Source of the DNA: Pipra filicauda
Taxonomy: Eukaryota; Chordata; Aves; Passeriformes; Pipridae
Length of the DNA stretch: 64,000 nt
Direction: 5' to 3'
Assembly: GCF_003945595.2 (NCBI RefSeq)
Contig: NW_024103696.1
Location: 1,860,001 to 1,924,000, forward strand
Part shown: piece by piece, positions 1 to 11,900 of the stretch
Layout of the letters: each line of letters begins with the position of its first letter
How positions within the stretch are numbered: the first letter of the stretch is position 1
Notes under the pieces: model-generated
The model's input: the letters and a program-made list of their open reading frames with translations, nothing else
The model's database searches: none
What the model was told of the DNA's origin: nothing
Program-made: the position numbers and the translations under genes

Positions 1-1075
1 CAATGACTATACAAATAAATATTATAATACATTATACACATGATCTCAACTATCTCTACCATGACATAAGTATATACAATGGATCAGATCTCTTCTCCCC
101 TCCAAATAAAAGTCCAGGAGGGAAGAAGGACAGATCCCTTCTAGCCTCTGAGCAGTTTCTCTATGGCAGCAGTCATCTGTCCTCTTACATGCAGCAGCTG
201 ATAGCTGGATTTCTGCCAGCACTCACGAGGGGGGTACCCAAGCCCCACCCCCGGTCCCGTCGTTTCCAAGCGAGGGGTCTTCCATGGGCTACGTTCACCC
301 CAGACAAAGGTCGTTCCACCACGGTCATATCACGAACACAGGGGGTCCTCGTGACAGTCTGGTATCTTCAGGGAATTCAGATTCCTTGCAGAGCTTCTGT
401 GCCCTGCCTCAAGATGGATGCGAACTTCTTTGTAGCTTGCAGCAAGGGAGGGCTCCAAGGTCAACCTCCTACACACCGTCCTGGCTGAGCTCTCCGGACA
501 ACCAAGCTTCTTAGCTCCTTTACTCCATTTAGGACTTCTAATCAGTAAGAGTCCACCTTTGGAGGGACAAAGGGAGTTTTGCAGTTCTTACCCCCAAACT
601 TCTCTCTGTAGAACTTAGTTCTGTTCTCTACTGATGTTCTTTCTCTCTCAGCTTGCAGTTCTGTCTGCTTTTGCTGCATGTTTTGTTTGCTGCTCCCTTA
701 TCTTTTGGCTCTATGCCACTGCTTTTCTCCGGTCAGTGCTGGCTGCTGCTACTCCTGCCACTGCCCACGGTGAAGAGAAACATCTCCCAGCTTAACTACA
801 GACACTTAGCCCAGTCTAACACTGTTCCAAGTCTCTGCAGTCCCCCCAGCCGGGGGCTGGGGACCAGAGCCCCCCCAAGGGGCTCCGAGCCCCTTTCCTC
901 GTGGTGTCAGAACATGGCTACCACTTCTATCATCAAACTACAACTCTTCCCGTCAGCTTGTGGTATGTTTATATTTCGCAGGAGCGCAGATTGGTTCAAA
1001 TCTCAAGTGTCACCACCTCTTGGGGGTTACCGCTTTCTTAGCTTCAGGGGGGAAAACCTGGTTCAAACCACTACA
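1..1075 (-). mobile_element. LTR of an avian ERV, cut by the window edge
   Basis: On the minus strand the block opens with TGTAGTGGTTTGAACC (right edge at 1075), a terminal word seen in avian ERVL-type LTRs. It then runs through GC-rich sequence quite unlike the AT-rich DNA beyond 1076. No matching left end or target duplication is visible, so the element probably continues outside the window. It may include 5' leader as well as LTR, since it is already longer than the other LTRs here. Open frames of 161 and 164 codons inside it (3-488 and 653-1147) match no retroviral domain and I treat them as chance. The ERV origin is an inference from the terminus and base composition; the exact family is not known to me. 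Confidence 0.6.
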
Positions 1076-3109
1076 ATCATACTGAAAATTTATTTTCAAT
1101 TATTGCTCTGTTTGACATTATCATCCATGTGCTATCTTCCTACATAATACTTAGTTCAGATTTTTTCCAATTAAACTGTGTTTTTCAAGTTTTATTCTTC
1201 AAATGTTTCTGTACTTTCTAGTTACATTTGTATTATTTCTCATAAACACTCACTACGCTTTCAGTTTCAGGTTTCATTAATATGCTCTTTACTTTCACTT
1301 TCAGATTGTTAATGAAGATGTCTAATAGGACAAGAGATGATTCTTACCCCTGTGGCAGTGTATGACACCTCATTTCATCTTGAAATGTTGTTCATGGTAT
1401 TCTTTGCCTTGCCTCAGTCAATCTTCATCCACAGGACTTCATGCTTATTTTGATCTGCGCTGAATGTATAAGATTTCTTTGGACATTATATCAAATATTG
1501 AAATTTTTTAAAAAAAGAACATAATTCTCCACCTCAAATCCAATATGTCTGGTTTGCTCTGCCTAATTCCTTCTACAGTTCTGTAAAAGACAAAACAGGC
1601 TTATTGTAGAAGAGAACACAGCATTATATTCTGATTGTTGACCATGTTCCACTGTTATCAATGCACTGCTTATGTAGGCAATGCAATCCCACAATCTTTG
1701 CATGACCCAGAAAACTAAGAGAAAGACACTATTTTAACAAGGTATTGCCTAAATTTGATGTGGTCAGAAGAGAATAACACAATTCCAATGCCGTGGTGAG
1801 AAATGTCCTTCCTTACCAGCTGCTCAGCCATCCTAAATAGGTTTCTATCTCTTTGCAGACATTGCAGCCCCTCTTCTGAACAGCTACAGGCCTAGAACTC
1901 CTGGTCTGCATGGTCTGTGTTTGTTTTTGTTAGGCCTTGACTAGAATTAAAGAAAGGGTAAGAGACAACCATCAAGGGAACAGAGCTCCTCTGAAACTCT
2001 CAGCTTGGGAGCTGCTCGTAGCACAGTTCTAGCACATACAGACCAAAGCAAGGCCTGCCTTGAGGAGAAAGTGCTGCTAGATTTTTCTGTTGCATTTTAA
2101 GTTGAAGGGTATAATCAGAAGGTTGTAAAGAACTTGTGTTATAAAAGAATTAATCGACTTGTTTAGGAGTAAGGAGATCTGAATTCGGTGGTGTCTTTGT
2201 CTAGGCTTCTAAGTCCTAAAGGTGACTTTTTCAAGGAATATCCAGCAAAGTATGCTTTAGTAGAATGATGATTTAGCCACAAGAAATTACTAAAGTCCAG
2301 AGCACTCTTCTGTCATCTGAGGACACTGACCAGTAGCTGTATTCTTTTGTTCTCATTCTTTCATAGTGGATAAGGTTTTACACTAGCATATGGATTCATA
2401 GGGAATCTTTGTAAGAAGTGGTAGCTTGATATCTGTCAGGTTACAAGAGTTTAATTGACTCAGTCCTGAGGAACATTTGGAATTACCTTCAAAAAGGGGC
2501 CAATGACTATGAATGTCAAGCAAATGAAGGTGTACAAAACAAATAAATTTGAATTGCATGCTTTACCACAGATTTAACCTCAGGGTTTTGTGTTTTGTTT
2601 TGTTTTGTTTTATTTGAGGAACTGGTGAAACACTTGCCTTCACACAGTTCTTCAGAATTTATCTGTCAGATCCTCATCTGTTGCAAGTCAACCATGGATA
2701 ATTTAGTTCCACTTTGATTCTGTAAGTAAACTTATTGAGGCCAACAAAATATCTCAAAGACTCATACTTTTTTTTTTGATTGATGGTTCTGAACCTTTGA
2801 CAGTGATTCAGAAAATTGTGAGTCAGAAAGCAAGACTGACTCACATTAGAACAGTTCTCCTTTCAGCAAGAATGGAATAAAGTATTTTCTGCTTATACAT
2901 CTGATTCAAAACTTGTGGTTTGGTTTGAAAGTTTATTTTGGTTTGCTTTTGTTTGTTTTGGGGTTTGTTTTTATTTTGTTTGGGAGTTTGCTTTATTTTG
3001 GTTTTTTTTGGTTTGCTTCTTTGTTTTTAATTTGTTTTGGTTTTGTTTGTTTGTTTGGTGGGGGTTTGGGCTTTTTTTGTGGTTTTCTTTTGTTTTATTT
3101 TAGTTTTAA
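1076..3109. other. AT-rich DNA without recognised genes; GT-rich tract at its end
   Basis: No open frame with a recognisable domain and no RNA gene was seen. A GTTTT-type simple repeat sits near 2590-2612. From about 2905 to 3109 the plus strand is almost entirely G and T, with TTTG/TTTTGG units and hardly any C or A. Two frames of 62 and 86 codons there (2913-3173) are low-complexity Phe/Leu/Gly strings produced by this tract and are not genes. Confidence 0.6.
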
Positions 3110-4113
3110 TGTATTGGGTTTACACAGCAAGGTTTTGGTAGCAGAGGCAGAGCTGCAGAGTTTGCTTCTGTAAAGCCAGGAGCTGTCCCAGTGTGGGACA
3201 CAGACAGTTCCAGTCAGCTCTAAGGACTTGTCACTGGTCAAAGTTGAGCCTATCAGTGATTGTGGTGGGATCTCAGAAATAACATATTTAAGAAGTGGAA
3301 AAAATGCTGGAGTTGTGAGATGGAGGAGTGAGAATATGTGAAAGCAACAACTATGCAGATTCCAAGGTTAGTGAAGGAGGGGAGGAAGGTGCTTCAGGTG
3401 CCAAAGATTCCCCTACAGCCCATGGTACAGTCCATGGTGGAGCAGTGATCCACCAGCAGCCTGTGGAGGACCCCACACTGGAGAAGGTGGTTGTGCCATG
3501 AAGAAAACTCCAGCCCATAGAGAGTCCATGCAGAGTAAGCTCCTGGCAGGGCCTGTGGCCCCATTGAGGACTCACACCAGAGCAGTTCATTCCTGAAGGA
3601 TTGTATCCTTTTCGAAGAACCCATGCTAGAACAGTCCTCAAAGAACTGCTGCTCGTGAGAGGTATTGATGTTGGAGAAATTAATGAAAAACTGTCCCTTG
3701 AGGTTGGAACTCCATGCTAGAGCAGAGGAAGAGTGTGAGGCGGAAGAAGTGGTAGAGACAATGCTTTGCGGACTGACTGCAACTCCCATGTCCTATTCTA
3801 CTGTGCCAGTCAGGGGAAGGAGGTAGACAAGTCTTGAGTGAAGTTGAGCATGGGAAGAAGAGAGGGACAGGGAGGGAGATATTTTTGTATTTGTTCATAT
3901 TCCTCATTATTCTACTCTCTTTAATTTGCAATAAAGTAATTTCTCCAAGTCGAGTCTGTTTACGCCATGGTGGCAACTGGTAGCCAATTTCCCTGTCCTT
4001 ACTTTGACCCACAAGCTTTTTGCTGTATTTTCTCCCTCTGTCTTGTTGAGGAGGAGGAAGTGATAGAGCAGCTTGGTGGACAATTTGCAGCAAGCCAAGG
4101 TCAACCCACCATA
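3110..4113 (+). mobile_element. ERVL-type solo LTR, avian family
   Basis: The element starts TGTATTGGGTTTACAC at 3110 and ends GGTCAACCCACCATA at 4113, where the expected terminal CACA has decayed to CATA. I recognise the middle as a common avian ERVL-type LTR. It carries successive short degenerate repeats built on 'ccatgctggagcag' and 'ggaccccac', a TATTTAAG promoter-like box near 3284-3292, and a polyadenylation signal AATAAA at 3930-3935. The sequence after it, AAGTCGAGTCTGTTT, is typical of the family's U5. No gag, pol or env follows, so this is a solo LTR. The flanks (tttaa and ctgaa) do not give a clear target duplication, which fits old age. Frames at 3351-4174 on the minus strand are antisense shadows. 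A diverged minus-strand relative lies at about 37305-38134. Confidence 0.85.
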
Positions 4114-5878
4114 CTGAAAAATTAGATCTCTTTTTCTTCCCTACTACAATAAATTGAAAGAAAAAATACCCCAAACAACCAGAAAGTCTTCCAAGGATTC
4201 TTCAAAGTTAAAATTGTCCAGGAATTTCCTTCTATTAGATAACTGGAATTACTAAATTAGTTTTTAGAATTTTAATAAAATTCTTTCAAAATGGTCACCA
4301 CAAGCTCTTCAGAATTAAGACAAAAGAGATTTTTAAATAATTATGGATTTTTTTTTGAGCTCAATTAAGTCTGTTATAGAATCAAATGAGGATGATCAGG
4401 TGATTGGTTGGTAGTTCCGTAAAAACTATTTTTTTTACAAATCTGTAGTTTTGAGTAATGATTGGCTATTCTTCTTACTTCTATAATTATATACCTTTCC
4501 TGTATACTTACAGAATATTCTCTTCCAGAGTAACATGCAGAAATGTTTTGAAGAGGTTTACTGTAGAGACTGTGACAAGTATTCCTTTGAGATACTGGCA
4601 TTTATTGCTTTTCAATTTCAGAGATTCCCCATGGACAATCTTTATATAGAGACACTGTATAAGATGGCCTCTGGGGTTCCTGTAACTTGATTGTCATTGT
4701 AGGAGTGTCATAAATAGGGCTGTGCTGAGTAAAAAATTATAGATAAATATTTTTCAGTAAAAAATTATAGATAAATAATTTTCAGGATCAGTCCTTTAAG
4801 AAGGTGTATTGGTGTATTGGCAGTTTACTTTTAAGTAGCCAAAGGGATGAAAATAAACCCCCATAAAATGAAGTACCACTTAGGGTATCAGAAGCTCTCA
4901 GCCTTCCGGAATAAATATGCTAGAATGGATCTGGTAGTACCGGCACAATATGATCCTAATTTGTAAGTAAAACGTTGGGTTTTTTTCCTTTAAAACCATT
5001 CTTGACCCCTCTTTTTAGTGTCTACACAGAGAGTAAAAAAAAAAAAGTGGATGGTAGAAGGACTGTAGGGCACAGGACTGTAGTTAATACTTGCACATTA
5101 GAGCACAAAAAAAAATAACACAAACTGGTATTTCCCAACTTTTCATATGCTACCAGTTTTATCAGTTTTTTAAAGAAAATTTTGTGCAAAATGCAGGAAA
5201 ATATGTTGATTTCCTTGGTGTAGTCAGCCTTTCTGAACATGTGAAAATGCTTTAAAATGGGACATTTGAAAGTATATTGAACAACAAAGGTTCTTTTCTA
5301 GAAAAAAAATAATGTGTGCTTGAGATTTACAGATTATAGGACAAAGTCATAAAATAAGAAAGAAAAAACAAATTATGAACAAATATCAAGGGCCATTTCT
5401 TCATGCAGAGAATTCTAACTATGTGAGTGTTACATAATGGTTTTCAATTCAACCGGGCTGGAAAAACAGAAAAGAAAGGCATTGAATAATCATTAGTGTG
5501 CCCCCTGTGGAGGAATAGAATTTAAAGAGGGAAAGGACCAATACTTCTGCACCTTCTTGGTGGGAAGCTTTTAAGTAAATGTCTAATTTTCTACATGTGT
5601 CTGGAGTCTTGACCAACATTTCTTTGGTCAAAGCACCCACCTTCAGCGAGAAAAATAACAACAAAATTTAGTAATCCCTACAAAGAATTTTATATAAAGG
5701 AAAACCAGAGATGTTAAAAAACATCAAGAACATGGCAGAAATTTAGTGCATGTCTGGGACCAAAAAACAAAGTTCAGCAAGGATTGCATATGTTGGCTAT
5801 AGTACACCAGGGACAAACCGTCTGCACACCTTAGGAGCAGGAACACTGAAGAAGCTTGGTGAACTGCTCTAAGGGAGG
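4114..5878. other. AT-rich DNA, no recognised gene
   Basis: Only short random frames are present. A perfect-looking 28-bp tandem duplication lies at 4728-4783 and is listed separately. No repeat family was recognised in the rest. Confidence 0.6.
4728..4783. repeat. 28-bp tandem duplication, two units
   Basis: The unit beginning agtaaaaaattatagata occurs at 4728-4755 and again at 4756-4783. The copies differ only in the final T/A run. This looks like a recent replication-slippage duplication. Confidence 0.85.
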
Positions 5879-5999
5879 TATGAAACAAAGAATGGAGTGA
5901 CACAAAGATGTGGTGCTCCACTGAAATCAATGCAGATATGAAACAAAAGATGGAGCAACCCAGAAGTGTTGTGGTTATGCTCCATCGAAAACAACGCAG
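5879..5999. repeat. Diverged tandem repeat of about 60 bp, two units
   Basis: The first unit (5879-5936) reads tatgaaacaaagaatggagt and continues through 'ggtgctccactgaaatcaatgcaga'-like sequence. The second (5937-5999) starts tatgaaacaaaagatggagc and keeps the same order of words, including gctccat and gaaaacaacgcag. Unit length differs by a few bases. This is seen directly; its origin is unknown. Confidence 0.7.
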
Positions 6000-8900
6000 T
6001 TAATGCGGTCTAGGTCAAAGGAGTGATCCAGACAATAACAGAAAGCTGAACTTTGCTTCATTAACTCAAAAATATATATTACTTTTCATGGCCTGCATAT
6101 TCTAATAATTAAAGTCACTCAGACTCCACCTAAACATGAAATGATATCAACTGTAACTTTACCATCTCCCCTTCCTCAAAAGAAAATAACATAAATGTAG
6201 CTTAGTTGGGAATGAAGGTCAGAGAAGATTCCATTGTAACTTCTGGATTCAGTCGATGGGCTGAACCTGTCTTCTCCCCCATAGGGACGCCCACTGGGTA
6301 AGAACCACACTCTGTGTGTGCTGAATGATCATCTCGAGCTAGCTTCTATTAGTGATTAGAGTTTGCCTGTGATTGGTTCCTATCAATGGCAATCTCTGAA
6401 CCTTGACCTGTCACTAATATCTTCTATTATAAATATATTTGTTAATAAAGTGTATTATTTAGTAAACTTTTAGTGTGAGTCTTTAAAGGATGCTAGCAGC
6501 TGCTAGCAGTGGACAACATACTTGACAAAACTGAAAATATACCAACGAAGACTGAGGATGCTGTCAGCTTGTAACCCTGAATAGGTTAGTTGAACAACCC
6601 TCCTATACACTGGGCTGTTCAGTGGGGTCCCCATAACAGGGCACTGACAGACTGGTAGGGCACAAGAATCTTATCTTCTCTGAGGGTACTGATAGACTGA
6701 TCAAATACAAAGGGTTCAAGGAAATCTGTCCTTTTTGTATGGCAACATATCACATCTATAACTGCCTTACAAATATCATCTTGATGGTAAGAGGCCTGAT
6801 AAATCTCTAACAGACAAGAATTGCCTGAACACAGTATTTTAATTGAAAGTGCTGCTAAATTATTGATTTTTACTTCATCCAGGAATAGACTTCTGAAGAA
6901 AAAGACACTGCTTGTTTTGTTATGTTGTTATTTGGTGGACTTTGGTTGGTTGATTTGGGATTTTTTCTTATGATGCTTATTACTTTTTGCTGTATCTTTC
7001 CAGTGTAAGGTCTTCAAGACACAGACTCTGCATGTATGTATTGTTGTGTAAACTGCTGTGTTAATAAACCAGATGCTCAATGGAAGTAAATCAGCACTGT
7101 GTCACTGGAGTTCAGCTTTGGATTGCCAATTAAGTGAAGGTAATTAACATTTTTAAATACTAGTCTGAAACTTCTTTTGGATGAGAAATATTTATAGTTT
7201 ATTCTACTGATGAACCACACTGTTTATTTGAGTTCAGTTTTTCTTCGAGTTAGGAATTCATGAACACCCCGAAGAAATGCATCTGTTGTGCCTAACCCCG
7301 CCTAGCAGTTTGAAATAAGCCTTTTCTTTTTGTTTCCCACAAAAGTCCTGGATCTGGATCCAAGTCTTCATAATGCTTATGGCAGCCAAATTGGAGACAA
7401 ATAGAGATAAGGATTTCTTGTGTCCCCCAAAGTTGTTTTTTTTTTATTATAACAGCAGAGATATATGCATAGACAAACAATCAATACAAAATCTGGTATA
7501 AATGTAGTAATACAGAGATAAAAGTATTTAATAACTGAATATATATTATCTTTCCACATGAAAATGATCTATAGCATTATTACTGCAATGAAAATGTTAT
7601 GTTGTTTTAGCTGTAATGTTACAGATTAAAGGATAATTTTTTCATTTTAGTCAGAGATTCTAGGCAGCATTGCTATTCTAAGTTACAGACAAACCCTATG
7701 CAAGCCATATCTGATTATCAAAGAATCAGTACTACTAAATCCCTTGACAAGCCAAAAAGTAGTTCAGTTCACATTCAGAATACATATAGCACCAAAACTG
7801 TAACACCAAAATCTATGTTATGCTCAGAAGTGACTGTCATGGATATTTGTAGAGACTTTGTTTTCATACTTACCAAAAAGAAGTTATTAAATTGCTGCCT
7901 TAAACTTTGGAATGGTTCAAAGCAAATGATTGGGATTTGAGGCATAACTATATTTTCTGCCCATTCATTTTACCATCCTACCTTCTTGCCCTTTGTTCCT
8001 GGTCACTGTCATGAATTCCTATGTAGGTAAACCATCCACTCATGACTGTTGAATGTACCCAAATTAATATTAAAACATTCAGAGCATATAGTCTGAATCA
8101 GTAAGATTGATCTATTTAAACCTATTCAAAATTTAAGGAATTTATCCAAACAGTCCTAATGTAAATTGTTTCTAAATATTCTCACTACATTGAGAAACTT
8201 CTGTTATTGCTGTTGTTATCTTAAACATAACCTCTGATGATCCACACATACTATGTACTAGAAATTATCTTTGGAGAAGAACTTTCTACAGAGTTTTCTG
8301 AAAATAGTACGGTTCAAACGTCTGTTGATGCAACATTAAGAGACAGTATACATGCTCAACTGCAGTTGGAATTTTGATTTTCTATTACAGACAGATCAGA
8401 TATTCCTTTCACGTCTCTCAATGCTTTGGGTACATTTTTAAGATTTAGCCATGCAATATGTCATATTCATGTGGAAGCATTTTAAATGATTCTTTGAAAT
8501 TTCCACTCTCCTCAAGCTCACTATGCTCTTTCTGATCATTCACAACTGTACAGCCCTATAGTCCAAAAATTATGTGCTCTAAATTCTGTTACAGCAGTAG
8601 CAGACTATAATTACTTCTTTAGTGTTGTCCCACACTGCTTTGCCCTTCAGTAACTGATTAGACATATCAGAACACTATTTCCCATATTCACCAAAGCATT
8701 CACATAACTCTTATGTTATTGATTTGACATTTGTTTGATTTTGCCTGTGAACAATAAAATTATTTGCCACATGTAAATAGAATTAAAAATATAGTTTAAG
8801 AAAATTATAGATTCCTTTCCTCATATGAAAATTAGGATAAAGTTTGGCTTTATTTGTTGTAATCATATAAAAGCATAATAGACATAGTTTTATCTTCAGA

Positions 8901-11900
8901 GAACTCATAATTAAGATATTTTATTAACATCAAATTGTGTCTCAACCAAAGTGTGAGTTCAAAATATAAGGAAGTTGTCATTGGATAATCACGCTCTCTT
9001 CCAGCTCAAGTACAAATGGATACTAAATCCACTTAGTCTCCCAAATTAATTTTGTTATTCATACATGAATAAAAGGATATAAATCATCAAAGCAAAACAA
9101 GCTTGACATTCTCTGAAGTCTGGGGAGAAAGGCTCATGGTGTTCTCTAGCTCCAGCAGGAAAACCACTCTGTTTCAAGTTGGAGACATCCTTTGAACTTC
9201 TGATAATCTTTCACCAGCTTTTTATCAGCACCTACCTAATTATTTCTACTACAGAAAGGTGAGTTGCCTCTTTGTGTTCTTGAAGTATACACTTTACCAG
9301 TCTTTTATTTAACTAGGGGCAAGGTGGGTCAATGAAATACTGAAGCGTAAGGGAATTAATTCAGATAAAATGTTTCTGCATATCTAGGGGGCAGTCTTAA
9401 TTATATTTACCTCCAGATCAGAGGATATATCTAAACACTTCAATGTGCAAGATCTTTTTTCTTTTTTCTTCTTTAGGGTGAATATTTTTCACATTTTATA
9501 TGATATTTTGGAGGAGGTTGTTGGGGTTTTGTTTGTTTGGTTCTCTTTGGTTTTTTTTTTAGGTGAATGCACCTAGATTATTTATGATTTCATTAAACTA
9601 TTTTCTAACTTAAATATTTGAACTTAGAATCTTTCCTGTTTTGAAGAGTTAAATATTTATTTCGATAAAGCATTTGCAAGAATATTTGGGCTGAATTTAT
9701 GTGTCATTTATCTGTATTTATATAAGCCAGTAAGTTTCTGAAGGCTCTATGCTTTGTTAAATTTTCATTTTCCAGTATTTATGTTAGAATAAAAATTGGA
9801 ATCCAATAAAAGAGGTGTATGTATCTTGTGAAAGTTTTCTAGAAAAATCCAGAGCAAAGAAAAACATTTCCATTTGTTATATCCTTATTCACAGTTCCCA
9901 CTATTTGTTTCACTGTAAGACCCCATATTTCCTCAGTTTTCTGCACTAGTGAGTGCTTTGCATGTTTGTACATCAAGGGGCCTCTGTCACTCAGTCTTCA
10001 GCAGATGTGTTCCAATTTTTATCATGTGAGGGGTATTTTCTCCAATTGTAAATGAAAAAAAAGAATGGGATGCATTGGTCTGGAATAAATCACATCTATT
10101 ATTCATGGTTGCCCAAAAAACTGCTGTTCAATATAAGAAAGGTAATTCTTGATTGTTCCATTAAGTCCATCAATTGGCAAGTCATGGTAGACAGGCAGAA
10201 AACTAACCTGTGGTAAATGTAACAGTGAATTTCAAACAATGATTAGATTTTGAAACTAGGTTCTGTAACATTTAAGATCACACTCTGGGTTTCAAATATC
10301 TGATCTAACAAGAGGTTTATGGAACTAAACATTGCAACCTGCTTAATCAAATAAAACGCACGAAATTAGATATTTAATTCCTAAAAATAGGCAAACTGAA
10401 AAACTATGATTCTATAGAGATATATATTTTGTTGAAATAAAATTTATGTTGAATTTAAATAATTGGTTTGAGATTATTTAGAATAATTTTGTGCAGCTTT
10501 TATACAGATCTAGCTTCGGTCTGTGCATCCTGCAATCAAGGAAGTGTTTCTTACCATGAAGAGCTATCTCCTTTGCCTAAGTTATGAGAAAGCATGTGTT
10601 AGTCCAGTCATAATGTTCATTTTTCATGCTTAGCAGCAAATTCACTAAATCCTTTTAGGAAACTACTTCACACCTTCAATTCAAAGAAATTTTGCTTCAA
10701 GTTAGCATTGTGAATTACTTTCCTTCTTACAAATGTGGAATACCGACAAGTATTGTATAAGGTAAGAATCTGAGAGTACAGAAGGTATGTGATCTATCAG
10801 CTGTCCTTCTCTCTCTCCACAAAAAGAAGTAAATGTACAGGGTTGTAATACAAAACCATAATACAATGTCTTAGAATAAGAAAGTTAATAGGAGTAAGCA
10901 TTAAGATGAAGAAGTGGGTTATGATGATGAGATGAGGCTGTCTGTACTGACCTTTGAACTATCAGAAACTACAAGAGACAGAGAAAAATAGGTCTTTTTT
11001 GTAGTTCTTGTAGCATTGGACTTATCTATTTAGAGATGAGTTAAACCTTGAAAGTCACTCCACTGACTATAAAAGGAGTCAAGGGTAACTAATTCAACTA
11101 TCGTTTTCTGCAATGTAGGCATCTGTACTTCATCAGTTGATTCCTAGCCCTAGACCCCACTTTTGCAGCAATGCATACCTTGCACTGCATCTGAAATAAA
11201 TGACATTTATGTTTTGAATAAAAGAAAGTCTACAAAATTTGACATCCTTCTAAGAAAATAGATTTTAGAAATCTCAAATTGTTCATAAGCTTCAGTCATT
11301 GACATCTCTGTGGTTCAGCTCCCCACCTATTAAACAGGAATAATACCCTCACTTCATAGGAGTACCATGAAAGCAAATTAATTACTATTTTTGAAGCATT
11401 AAATGTTATAATGATCATTGCCATCAAATAAAACATGATGAAATTAATAATTCTGTCTCCCTAGCAGCATTTGAATAGTGGCCTAAGGCTACACAGTGAA
11501 TAATAACATTGAAACAAAATATTGAATAGCCACCTGTTTACTGGATACTCTAAATCATGATGCAAGGCTCTCATGGACAGAACAGTACACAAACATCTAA
11601 TTAAAAACTGTATTATACTGCCTATGCAAAAGAACACAATGTAAGATTCCACAGATTATTTCATTCTAACTTATTCTAACTTTTGAGTGCTTTGCTTTGC
11701 AACTACAATAGTCTTTTACTGTAGTTTAGTATCATTAAGTATCATTAAGCTTGAAAGTGAAAGGCATTTTCACAATTTATCAAAGTTTTTGATATTGTTT
11801 CCATAGACCTGGAAATGAATTTATATTCATTTATCCAGAAGTATATTTGAAGTACAATAAAAACTAACATTAAGTACTATATATAATTGAATTACCTTGT

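Noticed and set aside
3..488. 161-codon plus-strand frame at the window edge
   Set aside because: Antisense inside an ERV-derived block; composition explains the length; no domain seen.
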